From contig MNCI01036474.1 of the NCBI GenBank assembly GCA_015680685.1, positions 67,392-131,391 of the forward strand: a stretch of DNA of 64,000 bases. The letters are read 5' to 3'. Every line of letters starts with the position of its first letter. Position 1 is the stretch's first letter. Of the stretch, positions 35,503-47,689 are shown in pieces. The position numbers were made by a program, and so were the translations under genes. The stretch comes from Gnetum montanum. Its lineage: Eukaryota > Streptophyta > Gnetopsida > Gnetales > Gnetaceae. A model generated the notes under the pieces. It was not told the origin of the DNA. It did not search any database and worked only from the letters and a program-made list of their open reading frames with translations.

Positions 35503-36100
35503 TGTGGTAGGCTTTCAACTCCAACATAGTTTTCATTTATGGAAAGTTTTGATACCCCTAAGGCACCAAAATCATGATTAGTATCGTAAATAGTAAATGG
35601 ACCTTTCCAACTACACTTGCATCTCCCACCAACCCTAGCTTTATGGTAGAAATGTTAGGGTTTCTGGAAAAATGTTGAAATTTGTAAAAAATCCAAATCC
35701 TAAACCACTCCAACACTAGCTTTTTAACACCCATGTTGGGCTTTGTGGCAAGTATGTTGGTTTTGTTGGGAAAATGAAAACCCAACACCACCAACACTAG
35801 GGGTAGCTAGTTCCAACGTAGTTGAGGCTACACCTCCATAAAAACCCATGAAAATGCCAATTTCGGTAGTCCAAAAGGCATTTTTAACCTCCTCAAGCCC
35901 AAGTATAGACATGGTATGACTTTTTTTACTTAGGAAATGAGGCTATGACAACTTAGGAGGTAACTTTTTAGCCCCAAAAGTTAAATATGTGAAATTACAT
36001 CTCATGGATTAAAATCTTCACATTTTACAATAAAATTCTAGCCTTGGGTTTAATGGTGAGGTTTACATGTTGTAACACAAGATTTCTTAATGGTGTTTCA
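35503..36100 (-). mobile_element. Family A LTR fragment, minus orientation
   Basis: About 598 bp, parallel to 10510-11105 almost throughout: AGGTGTGGTAGG, TTTCATTTATGG, CCAACACTAG, AACGTAGTTGAGGCTACAC, CATGGTATGACTTTTT, ACAATAAAATTCTAG. It ends at 36100 in TGGTGTTTCA like the other family members. No internal sequence follows, so it is a solo or truncated LTR; the left end is not resolved. The minus-strand frames at 35558-35797 and 35724-35912 are chance. Confidence 0.75.
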
Positions 36101-36350
36101 AACAAGACTTACTTTCATCCAATTACATATTACAATCTTCCTAATTCATTCAAATTTCATTATCATGAAGAACATTTTTTTTAATCCTTATCCTTTTTTG
36201 CTCAAGAAAAAAATAAGAAAAAGAAAAATGTATTGAAATTGAGGATAGAAAAACTAATTTTAAGTTCAAGATATAAAAACTCAAGTTACTATAATCATTA
36301 AAAATGATTAAATCACAATAAATAAACTAAATAAGATAGAAGCTTCTGTA

Positions 36351-36712
36351 AATTTTCCTCATATCATAAGAATACTAACTTAAAAATTAAAATATATGTC
36401 GATAAGTGCATTATATCGAATGATACATATTCTTAATTTAAGGTCAATTTTGATGTGAAATATATGCCATCATTTTTTATTGGATCTTCCTTTCCTATAA
36501 AAGTTGATATTTCTTCAAAGCTTTCGCTAAAATTTTCCTCATATGATAATAATTCTACCCACTCTAAGATTAAAATATATGTTGATAAATAGGTTATGGC
36601 TAATGAAAAATATTCTATATGTAAGGCTAATTGTAATGAATAAATATGAGACATCATTATCAACTAGAAATTTCTTTTCTGCAAAAGTTGATATTTCACC
36701 AATGCTTTCTAT
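36351..36712. repeat. Tandem duplication, 180-bp unit
   Basis: Two adjacent diverged copies (36351-36530, 36531-36712). Shared words are AATTTTCCTCATAT, TTAAAATATATGT-GATAA, AAAAGTTGATATTTC and AAAGCTTTC/AATGCTTTC. No coding or element identity is evident. Confidence 0.7.
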
Positions 36713-39700
36713 TGCTACCTTGAATCCTTATGCTATTTTAGTTTCAAGAACAAATAATGTAAATTTTGTTAGGACTAGGGCCATCCTATTGTACCTATTT
36801 TCTTAGTTTCTTCCATAGTTGAAGAATTTTATACTCTATGAGTCTTGCTTCATTTAGTTTAAGATTCCTTAATCTCTTGTAATGAGATTTTTACTACTTT
36901 GCATTATCCTATCTTTGGTTTCAAACTCTTTAGCCATACTTCAAGCTTACATGAATATCATCTTATTCAGTGAAGTTTTCATCCTTAAAATTTGCAATCA
37001 TTTCATATTATTTAACCTAGATGGTTGTTTCCTTTAGTGTCATAGTCACTCACAAGACTCCTTCAAAATTAATGTTTTAAGAATCATCTTCATCCTTGTC
37101 AAATACCTCTCCAACTATATTTAATGCTCTAGATGATGGCCATAATCACCATCAATTTCAGTTTCAACTTCAAACATTGAAAATCAATGTTAAATCCCAA
37201 ATTATGATCTTAATGAATAATATTCATCTAAGTTATCGTCTCTAGTAACACTTGCATCAAAACCTCTAGAAATCAATACTTTAGTTTTGAGCATCAATCA
37301 TTGAAAGTAGGATTCCCAATCTTGAATCCTAAGATTTCCAAGTACTCTTAACCTCTAAATAATACTCAACCCTTCCACTCATCCTAGGTTAATTCTTTGA
37401 AGGAGATAGAACTTTCTTAATATTAAAGATCACATCTTTATCTTCTATCAATGTTAGTCAAGATCTCAACACTCCAACTTCATTAATGATCAGACATGCT
37501 CCATCAAGGTCTTCTTTTCCTCTATGTGATGCTATCTTAGAGTCATTTGATGCTTTTTTTTTCATATGTAATTATCCAAAGTGATGGCCAATGTAATCAT
37601 CACCACTACTCTCACTTAAAGAATATTTGTTAATGTCAATGTCACTTGAACATAAACCTCATCTCCAATTTTCATAACAAAGTAAGCATTAGATCCTTCA
37701 ACTACATGATACCAAAATCTAGTATTTTGATTTTTTTTATCCAAAAACTTTAACTACATATCATTTCATTTCAAATTATAATCACATTCACATTCTCATC
37801 ATCTTTAGGTTGTTATCCTACCTCTACATGAGGATCATTGTACATTGGAGGTAAATCATTATTTTATTCTTTGAGGAAGTGGAAATTAAGCCTTATACAT
37901 ATCTTGGTATTTTCATATCTCTCTCTTTGAATTTCTCCTCTACATCGCATTTTTTCTATTTTTCATCATTACTCTCATAGGACTCAAAGTTATTATTTTC
38001 CATTCAATCACCTCATCTTGCATCATTTCCCTACTGTGCCTACTCTTGTATGATAGGCTAAGTTTTTATTTCATAGGTGGAACATATTTCTTCATCTCTA
38101 TATCATCAATTTTTTTATTTTTATCATTTCTAAGATTATTTATGAACATAAGTTGGACACTTTTCCATTCGATTCCTGGAGGTGTTATTTGTGTGGCTAT
38201 AACAAAAGTATCCTATAGCAATATTATTGGACTTAGAATAAGGGCCTTTTAGCATTTTAGTATGTCATCCTTATATTATATTTAATAGGTAATTTCCAAC
38301 TATTTTTCCTCCATGTTAAATCTCTTTGTTACTTCTTTAGATCTCCTATGTTATTGTTAGTACAAGTCTAAGGCTAAGGTTAACATGTCTACTTTGTTTT
38401 TAGTTATCATTAGCTTCATATCTTCAACAAATCTCTAAATTTTTATCATTTCATAAAAATTTTCTTTATATTCTTTACATGATTTTATTTTAATTTTTCT
38501 TTTCCAAATAACTATAAGAACTATAATTGCTTCATGTTTTGCATCCTTTGCTTAAAATTTATTTTTCCTATATTTTTTCTCTACATTCTATTCACTATAA
38601 AATTGAAACTAAAATGTTTACTTACATCCACTAAGACCAATTTAATCTAATATATCAATTTTAGAATTTATTTTATGAGATTATTCTTAATTTATAACTC
38701 AATTCTACCTAGTAAAATCAAACCTGTGAACTAGGGTTACGAAACTAAGACCTTTATCACTAGGCTTTCCAGTACAAAGCAAAAATAAAAATAAATTTTG
38801 GTATATTTCTATATATTTGCATTTATTCTTTTCCAACATCAATATGATTTGTACTTTTATTATTTTAGTGACATCATGTCACCATTCCTTTTTATCTTAC
38901 CCTTATTATGTTTTTCGAAAATTTTCACAAACATCATTTACTTAGCATCATATAATCATCTAGGATCTTATTCACTATCTTTCCATTAGCCAAGCTTCTA
39001 TAAAAATGTTAGTGTGTCCTTCCTAAATGCCAAAACATGCTTATAGCATTTCTTATGTTATGAGGAAAAATATTCTTTTCCTACATCTTGATGTCCTTAA
39101 GTAAATGTTAGAGTTTTAAGTCATTCATATTCTTCCTACATTTTTTGCCTAATCTTCAAAATTATACTTCTCTCTCTAAAGAAGACATTAGATTTCTTAT
39201 CAAATATCTAAATCCTTGTAATCAACTCCAATCAACTATTTTAATTACCATGTATGAATCATTAACTCCTAAATCTAATTTATCTCATCAAACCTAGCAA
39301 CCTATCAATCCTAATTTCGATCTATAAAACTTAGTCCCTAATCTTGGAGCTAATTGCTCTACTTTTATTAAGCTTATTTTTCCCATATTCCCTTAATCAT
39401 ATCTTAATTTAGTATTCATAATTTGTAATCTCTTTATTGAATTCACTCCCTATCCAACATGCCTGGTATCCTCCATTAACACATATGCTTCACGCAAGAC
39501 TTTAATTCTCATCCTCAAAGTATTAAAATTAAATCAATAAAATCATAACATTGTAACAACTCCATTCATCGAAAATTAACCAATCTCTTCATGCTAGCAA
39601 TAGAATTGTCTCAAATTTTCACCTATAGCATTAAGCTAAATCAAAGTAGAAAAATCCCATTAACATCAACATGACTTTTTTGCTTCATCATTTTTTAAAA

Positions 39701-41300
39701 AAATAATAAGCAAGCATCATCTATTTTATGTTCCCTTTCAACATTTTCCTTCCTATCTTATAACAAATAAAAATCATCTAGCATTAATAAAACTTCTTTT
39801 ATTCTAAATTTTCCTTCATTCTTTAAACTAATTCCTAAATCAATAATATTTTCACTTCCACCTATTCTACCAACACCTATCCTAGCTACAAAATAATATT
39901 TTTCTTCTTTTCTTTCTACAACCAAACTTCACATTTCAACAAGGAGTTAGCTACATTCCTTGTCTTATAATGCAAGCAAAGGAGACCATTCAAGATTTCA
40001 ATGTAGCAAATATAAATGCAAGAAAGTACAATAATCAAAGAAGAAAAATCAACATATTTATTCTCCTTTTATTTCTACATAATCTACTCAAGCTTCTTCT
40101 TAAACATATTTAAGTACTAACTCATTCAAGTACACAACACCACAATCAACTGAAAGGAAGTAGGTGAATTCCTTTTCAACATCACTTCTATATTGACTCA
40201 AAATCAACAAGCATCAGATCATTCTTTCAAGGATATCTCTATTTCAACTTATCCTATCCCTCAAGCAAAGACCAACTCAACTATCTTTCATGATCCCCAT
40301 CATCATCTAATTTTCCTAGGCATTACTCAAGAAGTCACTTCACTTCCCTAAGATGAAGAAATTGCTATTATCTTTGATCCTAAAACCAAAACTTCTTAAC
40401 TTTCATCAATTTCTAATAAACCATATACCTTTCTTTCATTCTTAATACAAAGAAAAACTCTTTATCATAAACATCTACCCTCATTGGTAAACAACACAAA
40501 CTACACAACAGCTAGCTCACCGATGTTTTTCTTTTATGATACATTTTCCATCATCTATGTTTTCATATCCAAGTTATTTTTAGTAGCCTATTTGTAAATT
40601 TTCTACAACCTTGTATGTAATTCATTAAACTTTATATTATCCCTCTTTTCCATCTACTGTTCAACTTGCTACATCATCTATTACACAAGTTCATTCATCA
40701 AAGTCCTTTATTATCACTTGTGCATCTAACTTTATTTAGTAACAAAATATGTCTCCACAGTCACATCAAACCTTTAACCAGTGCCTTGTACTACATCCTA
40801 CATCATTACTTTCATCTCTAGAATGAATAAATCCACCATCCTATAAGCACCCTCTCCAATTTCTATGGTTCTCATCTCACCTTTCTCTTTCTCTACACCT
40901 TATATTCATCTTTATTTTATCACATATTTTTAATTCCTATAAGAAATTTAATCTTTAATCATTACCTAAAATTGATTATCACTATCCTACATATTTTCAA
41001 GCCATTATTAATAACTTAGCTAGCTACATCACCAATGCACATTCCATGTATGCCCATCTAGGGGCACATTATTATCTCCAACAACATCATATTTTATCAT
41101 GTAATAGGTTTTCTCTATCATAATTTCTTTCTTTCTGTATATATTTTCTTATTACATTTTTATATGTATATCCTTCTTATTTAACTATTCTTTTCTTTTT
41201 TAATCTTTCAACTACAATTTTCTATTCTACTATTATATTTATCTATTTTTTTCTTCTCTTTCTATTTCTATTATGCTCATTTCTATTTGTAAGGTTTAAG
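36713..41300. other. Pyrimidine-rich AT-rich region without clear gene
   Basis: A long stretch with strong C/T over G skew on the plus strand and no CpG. Plus-strand translation is broken by stops. The only motif I can point to is CYLCGYNK near 38186-38210, which could be half of a CCHC zinc knuckle, as found in Gag and in plant LINE ORF1 proteins. It is too weak to call. The open frames at 38046-38252 and 38798-38989 lack domains. Confidence 0.35.
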
Positions 41301-42739
41301 TGTTAAAACACCACCAAGGAAATGCATGTTACAAACCCCTTTGGCATTATGACCTTCACCCCTACACTTGAGGCTAGATTTTCATTATAAAATATGAGGT
41401 TTGTAGTCCATAAATTTCAATCTTGTATACTTGGACTTTGGGAGGTAAAAAATGCCACATAAGTTGTTATAGCCTTACTTCCCAAGTGGAAAAAATCATG
41501 TCATGTCTATATTTAGGCTTTTAAAGGCTGAAAATTACTTGGGAACTACCAAATTTGGCATTTTCATTGGTTCTTGTGGAAGTATAGCCTTAACTATGAT
41601 GGAACCACCTACCCCGAGTGTGGGTGGTGTTGGGTTTTCATTTTTCCAATAGAACTCAAGATAGTTTCCACAAAATGCAACATGTATGTCTCAAGGATAT
41701 ATTAAAAGCTATGAGAGATTCTATTTTCCCATGAATCCAATGTTGGAGTGGATAGAGGTCCCATTCTACAAAAAACTCTAGTGTTGGCCCACCAATTCTA
41801 GTGTAGATCACAAAATTCTAGTGTTGTTCCCATGAGGCCAGTGTAGATGGGTGAAGCCAATGTGGTTGGAAAATTCTATCTACTATTTTTGGTATCTAGA
41901 GTGGTTTTTGTGGCCTCGGTCCATCAAAACTTACCAAAAATAGAATACCACATTGGAAATCATGGCCTACCACACCTAGAAATCAATCCAATCTATCAGT
42001 AATCATGGCAAAAAGTTTTAGCCAAAAACCAACCATGAGACCTATAAATACCAAGATCAAACAATTTGAATAGGTTCCACAATTTTTTATAGATAGTCCT
42101 TGGGCTAATAAAAATTCACAACCTTTGAAACCTTGACCTTTACCTTTTTACAATACTTTTTGGTGAATTTGCAACTACCTAAGCATTGGAGACTCTTAGT
42201 GTAGCACCATTGCAACACCAAAAAGTCAAGAAATAACCTTATCCCCTTTTTCATCATTGTAATACATACCTTATCCACCTATGATCAATGTTGTAGATCT
42301 AAGCTAAAAACCCCCCAAGGAGTTTTGACGATTGAAGTTGGGAAGTACCTAGATCATAAGGCTAACTATAGATCATAACCTAATAGCTTCAACAGGCTTC
42401 AAGCTTCGTCCAAGAAACTTCTTGTACATTTAAGTACAAAATTTTCACACATTTAAACTCTTCTCTTTTGGTAATTTTAATATTTTTAATAAAGTTTATA
42501 GTTCATTTTTGTTGCAAGTTTATTTGACAATCAATTTTTGCGCTTTACTTTGCATTGGATCTACATTTTTTTAATTCCAAATTATTTACCCCTATTTACA
42601 CTCCCTAAATCCCTAGGTGATTGGAAATAGCATTTAGGGTGTCTCAAATTCTGTTTGTTAGAGGTCCTTGGGATCCAAGGTTAGGCTATTTCACCTAGAA
42701 TTTTCAATTTTTTAGCAATTGAATTTTTCAAGTATTATA
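41301..42739 (+). mobile_element. Family A LTR, plus orientation
   Basis: The reverse complement parallels 10510-11105 and 35503-36100 over 41301-41974, starting at AAAACACCACCAAGG. Beyond that it continues as LTR, with a TATA box TATAAATA at 42043-42050 and ATAAAAATTCAC downstream. It ends near 42739, where GAATTTTTCAAGTATTATA mirrors the left end of the solo LTR at 16882. An array of ATTCTAGTGTTG-like units lies at 41745-41880, just upstream of the TATA box. No adjoining internal sequence was seen. The copia-type element at 42764 inserted just beyond its end. Confidence 0.7.
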
Positions 42740-42763
42740 GTTTTCTAGCACTAGAAGGAAGGC

Positions 42764-43843
42764 TATGGACCTTCTAGTTTTGGTATGTAAAAACATTAAG
42801 AAAAATTGAAGATAGGTTTTGTTTGCATGCCTATGATTGTTATGCTTGCAAAACAAGAACTTGAATTGAGCAAGGCTATGGGAAAGGAATGAAGGATTCA
42901 TCATGCAAAGAAAGATGTCTACGGGAAATAGCAAATGTCTTAGCAAAATTTAGGTGGTTTTGTGCAAATACATCTTTGAGAAATAGTAGATGTCTTTCCT
43001 TAGACAAAGATGTCTTTCATAAGGTAAATGCAACTTTATGGAATGTAGACTAAGTTCAAAAAGATGTCTTTCACATGACAAATATGTCTTCTAGAATGAA
43101 GATTTCAGAAAGACATATTTCACTAAACAAAGATATCTTCCTAGAATGTCAAGTAATTTCAAAGAGACATCTTGGGCATAAGAAAGAGATCTTCCATGAC
43201 CATTAGTGATAATTGGCTAGCCATTGCACAAGTTTCAAGATGAATTTATAAATAGAGATGCTATAAGAAAACTTGATGTGCATTGTGAAAAGTACAAGAC
43301 TTGTAGTATTCATTGTACAATCATTTGTAATCATTGAATTCTCTATTTCTCCCCATTGTATTATCATTTTGGAAATTTAAATTATGTTGTACCTAACTAT
43401 ACAAGGATCAGAAAATTGAGTTGCAATTATCCCTTCTAATTCTTGTTCTTGTTGTGTTGTGTGGTTGATGTGCTTGAGCTTGTTGAGGTCTTGCAGGATT
43501 AAGTTGTTGATGCTGCAGTACAACACTTTGGTGTAGAAATTAAGATTGTAAAGGTTGTGGAAGACATGAAACCACATTTTCAAGCCTAATGAGACCTTGT
43601 GGGGTTGAGTGATTACTGCTATGGTACAACACTCCAAAGTAGGGCTTGAAGACTATACAAGATGTAGATCCTTTAACCACAAATAAGAGAAACAAACTCT
43701 AGAGGTGTGCTTGCAATCTACCCTCTAAGTGTGGACTACCCAAGTTGGGGAATCACATTAAAATTGATGAATGTATGATTTTTATATTTAAGTTTTAATT
43801 TTAAAACTTATTCATCCCCCACTTCTAGGTTCAATGATCCACA
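42764..43843 (+). mobile_element. 5' LTR of gag-only copia-type element
   Basis: LTR of about 1080 bp paired with 45581-46679. It starts TATGGACCTTCTAGTTTTGG (TGTGGACCTTTTGGTTTTAG in the 3' copy) and ends TCAATGATCCACA. Repeats of AAAGATGTCTTTC and AGACATCT fill 42910-43200. The primer site TGGTATTAGAGCC follows at 43846. The five bases before it, AAGGC, resemble ACGGC after the 3' LTR. The minus-strand frames inside are chance. Confidence 0.85.
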
Positions 43844-43845
43844 AG

Positions 43846-43858
43846 TGGTATTAGAGCC
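43846..43858 (+). promoter_or_regulatory. Primer binding site, initiator tRNA-Met type
   Basis: TGGTATTAGAGCC differs by one base from TGGTATCAGAGCC, the standard plant copia site, and lies two bases after the LTR end. Confidence 0.85.
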
Positions 43859-43897
43859 TAGTACTCCTGGTTTTATCATCAACTTCAAGAGTGAGTA

Positions 43898-45330
43898 ATG
43901 GAGGGGACATCTTAATTAAAGCCACACATGTTTGATGGATTCAACTTCACCTGTTGGAAAGCTAGGATGCAAAGATTCTTTGATTCTATGGAGTTTGAAG
44001 TATGGAAGTTAATCCTAGAAAGCTATGCTCCACCTATTAATGGCACCACCAACATCATCAAGCCTTGCAACAAATGGTCTCAAGAAGGAAAGGATAAATT
44101 CATGTTTAATTCAAAAGTGAAAATTTATTTATATTGTGCATTGAATAAATCCAAATTTAATGGGGCAGTAGGATGTAAAATGACCTATGAAATTTGGAAA
44201 ATTTTAGAGGCTACTTATGAAGGAACATCTATTTTTAAGCAATTAAAATTGTTAGTTTTACCTAGTGAATATGATAAACTCAAAGTGAGAGAGGGTGAGA
44301 AAATCAAGGATTATTTTTCTAGAGCTAATGATCTTGTTGTAACAATTAGAGGGATAGGAAAGGAACTACTTGAAAGTGATGTAATTATCAAAAAATCAGA
44401 ACTTTATAACCAAAGTTCAAACCAAAGGTTACAACCATGGAGGAAATCAAATATTTCTCAAGTCTAAAATTTGAGGCACTTCAAATTACTCTCATATCCT
44501 ATGAAATGAATCTCATAAGTGATTAATCTATTTAAGAAAGACCTATTTCCTTGAAGACTACCTCAAAGGAGAAGGAGCTCAATGAGAATGACAAGGGAAA
44601 TGAAGATGATATTTCCTTTCTCACAAGAAAGCTATAACAACTAATCACTAGAAGGAACAAAGGAACACATCAACAAAGATTCAATCAGTCCAAAGGTAAG
44701 AAAAGAGGTAAGAATTATTTAAATTTCAATTTAGTTTTCTCTTCTGTAGAATTTTGGATGTGTGGTGGTAGAGGCCATATGGCTCCTAAGTGCCCTAGTA
44801 GTTTTAGAATGCGATACAAGAGAAAACCCACTAAAGAAGTTAAGAAAACCAACTTCTATACAAGTTGGGATGATGGGAAGCAGAGTGAAGAAGAAGTAGA
44901 TGAAGATGCCAAAAATTCTCATCTCATTTGCATGGCCCTTACTAATGTTGATTCATCAAACAATGAGCTTAATGATGATGTGAGGTTTGATTTATTATGT
45001 AAAGATCTTATAAATTTTCAAAATCTTTGCACTAAGTTAAATAAACAAGTCAAGTCTAAAGATTGAGAAATAAACTTATTAAACTTAACTATTTCTAATC
45101 CTAATAAATAATTCTTAGACCTCAAGGCTAATAATGAAGCACTAACTATATCATGTGAGTAGGTGAAGGAAGAACTTGCTGATGTTAAGTTGGTGAATGA
45201 AAAACTAACTAAAGGAAAAGTGTCTTTTCAAATGGTTCTTGGACAAGGAAGAAGTCCTCAAGAAAAAAGTGGACATTGATGTTGCCACCAAGAAGAGGAT
45301 GCTTATGAATAGATGGTATGTTTTTTAGTA
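43898..45330 (+). pseudogene. Copia-type Gag (UBN2-like) with zinc knuckle; element lacks Pol
   Basis: Gag forms the particle core. An ATG at 43898 opens MEGTS then TAA (likely CAA) and continues in frame with MFDGFNFTCWKARMQ at 43928. This is the usual start of plant copia Gag (F-x-G-x-N-x-x-W). The core with YEIWKILEATYEG near 44188-44225 and LKVREGEKIKDYFSR near 44281-44325 matches the UBN2 pattern. After frame changes the zinc knuckle CGGRGHMAPKC is at 44761-44793 with its first Cys lost, followed by an acidic region. It ends in a Lys-rich coiled segment near 45330. Only about 250 bp of noncoding sequence separates this from the 3' LTR, so protease, integrase and reverse transcriptase are absent. 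Confidence 0.8.
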
Positions 45331-45565
45331 ATCCAACTTTCACTTAACTTAGTTCCTATTGACCCTCCACACTTATCCTAATCCTTGGGTAACATAGCAA
45401 TTTGTATGTCCTTATGCTTTTCATAGAATATATTTTATGATGATTTTTTGTATATCTATGTATATCTATTTGTTTGAAATTTTTGGTTATGTCCAAATAT
45501 GGGGAGAAGTATTGTGCATTATTATTATTGGAAAAAGGCTAACCCATTTTCTTAAGTTTGATTAT

Positions 45566-45577
45566 GAAAAAGAGGAA
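45566..45577 (+). promoter_or_regulatory. Polypurine tract
   Basis: GAAAAAGAGGAA lies three bases before the 3' LTR start at 45581, the expected place for plus-strand priming. Confidence 0.65.
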
Positions 45578-45580
45578 TAT

Positions 45581-46679
45581 TGTGGACCTTTTGGTTTTAG
45601 TATGTTAAAACATTAAGAAAAATGGAAGAAATTTTTTTTTCATGTCTATGATTGTTGTGCTTGTAGGACAAGAACTTGGAATGAGCAAGGTTATGGACAA
45701 GAAACGAACAATTCATCATGCACAGGAAGATGAAGAAAGGCTTATCTAAAAAATAGTAGACATCTTGGTAGAATTGAAGTGGTTTCAGGCAAAGATGCCT
45801 TCAAGAAATAGCAGACATCTTTCCTTAGACAATGACATCTTTCACAAGGAAAATATGTCTTTATAGAATGCAAACCAACTTTAGAAAGACCTCCTTCACA
45901 AGACAAAGATGTCTTCCAGAAGGGGTATTTTAGAAAGATGTCTCTCACTAAACAAAGATGTATTCCTATAATGGAAGGAAATTTCAAAGAGACATCTCAA
46001 GCATGAGAAATATGTCTTTCATGACCATTAGTGACTATTGGCTAGCTATTGAATGAGTTCCAAGATGGATTTAGAAACATGATAGGTATCAGAACACTTG
46101 ATGTGCACAAGGAAAAGTGCAAGACTTGTAGTATTCATTGTACAATCATTTGTTATCATTGAATTCTGTATTGCTTCTCATTGTTTTATTGTTTTGGCAT
46201 TGTAAAATGTGTTGTACCTAATTGTAAAAGGATTATAAAACTAAGTTGCAATTATTCCTTGTAATTCTTGTACTTGTTTCCCTATGAGGCTGATGTGCTT
46301 GAGCTTGTCGAGATCCTGTACGATTGAGTTGGTGCTATGGTACAACACTTTGGTGTGAAGTTGAAGATTATAAAGGTTGTGATAGCCTTGAAACCGCATT
46401 TCCAAACCTAACGGGACCTTGTGAGGTTGAGTGATTGGTGCTATAGTACAACACTTTGAAGTGGGGCTTGAAGACTGTACAAGATGTGAACCCTTCAACC
46501 ACATTTAAGAGCAAAAAATCTTAGAGTTGTCCTTGCAATGTATTCTCTAAGTGTGGAATACCCAAGTTTGGGAACCATGTTAAACTTGATTTGTGTGCTC
46601 TTTATATATTTAAGTTTTAATTTGGGAACCCTTTCATTCCTTCCCCCACCTCCCACTTCTCTAAGTTCAATGATCCATA
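45581..46679 (+). mobile_element. 3' LTR of gag-only copia-type element
   Basis: Aligns with 42764-43843 throughout: AAAACATTAAGAAAAAT-GAAG, ACAAGAACTTG-AATGAGCAAGG, the AGATGTCTTTC array, GTGCAAGACTTGTAGTATTC, TTGAAGACTGTACAAGATGTG, and the end TTCAATGATCCATA. Divergence from the 5' copy is considerable, so the insertion is old. Confidence 0.85.
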
Positions 46680-46684
46680 ACGGC

Positions 46685-47670
46685 CTCCATCCAAACACTT
46701 TACCAAAATTTCATTTTCCTTCTGGAACCAATTTTTCTACAATCTAAAACACTTAATACCATTTTAAAAATTTTTCCAAGGAAAACCAACATTGCTACCC
46801 ATTTTCCTATAACTAAAACCCAATGTTGTGGTTGTAGATGATTTTGGTTTTCATAAAATTTTCCTAGCAATTTTTGGAATTTTCCAAAGCCAACATGGTT
46901 GCTAATTGAACCTACCTTTGTGTGTTCTAAACACTAGTGTTTCTTTGATCCAACCATCCAATGCCCTTCCCCCTTACTATGAAATTCTATGTCAAAGCTA
47001 GCATTGATCATCCCAAGAATTTAATGCAGCTCTTAGAAAAACCCAAAATTTTACATTAAACTTTCATCAAAATAAGCATATTCTTTGCCAAGAGGGGGTG
47101 CCTCAATTATGTTTTGGTGGGAAAAAAATTCATTGATTACTTATCCCTTTTGCCCCCTCTTAGCATAACCCCTACTAGCAAAGCTATCATAGTTGGTTTT
47201 ACCAACACCAAAAGTGTAGTGCACACCCCTATCACTGTAATCTACATTGCACCTACAATTGTAGTTTTCACCATTTTCTAGCTAATACACACTTACAGCT
47301 TGGGTAATTTTACGTTCTAGAATTTTATGTTTAATTAATTAATTTATTAAACCAAAACTACTGATGATTTCTTTTAGCTAGTTCAAGATTTTGGTCCTTG
47401 ATTTGATAGACATGAAGTCAAGCCAAAATGTAGTGAGGGTTTATAAACCAAACGACAGTGCTATGGCTGAGTGTAAGTAATCACTTAGGCTAAGGGGAAA
47501 ATCTCAAATTTCACTATCAATGATGAAAATTACTATAATTTTATCTATGTAAAAATACAAGTCAGCTTGCTTATCTCACATGTAGAGGTTGAGTCAAAAT
47601 GTGAGTACAAGCTGATCCACCATAACAGGAAGGAGTGCATTCCTTCCTTGTATGCCAAAATAATCCTAAC
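46685..47670 (+). mobile_element. Family B 5' LTR, plus orientation
   Basis: Pairs as a reverse complement with 27458-28540. At the right end a decayed primer site CCAATGCTCATACATGCATTTTT (about 47669-47690) parallels the minus-strand site TTGGTACCAGATCATG and its CATTTTT neighbour at 27457. The left end is cut close to the copia-type insertion. Confidence 0.6.
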
Positions 47671-47689
47671 CAATGCTCATACATGCATT

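Noticed and set aside
38186-38210. LINE ORF1 or Gag zinc knuckle in 36.7-41.3 kb
   Set aside because: Only a CxxC half is visible and the flanking translation is broken.
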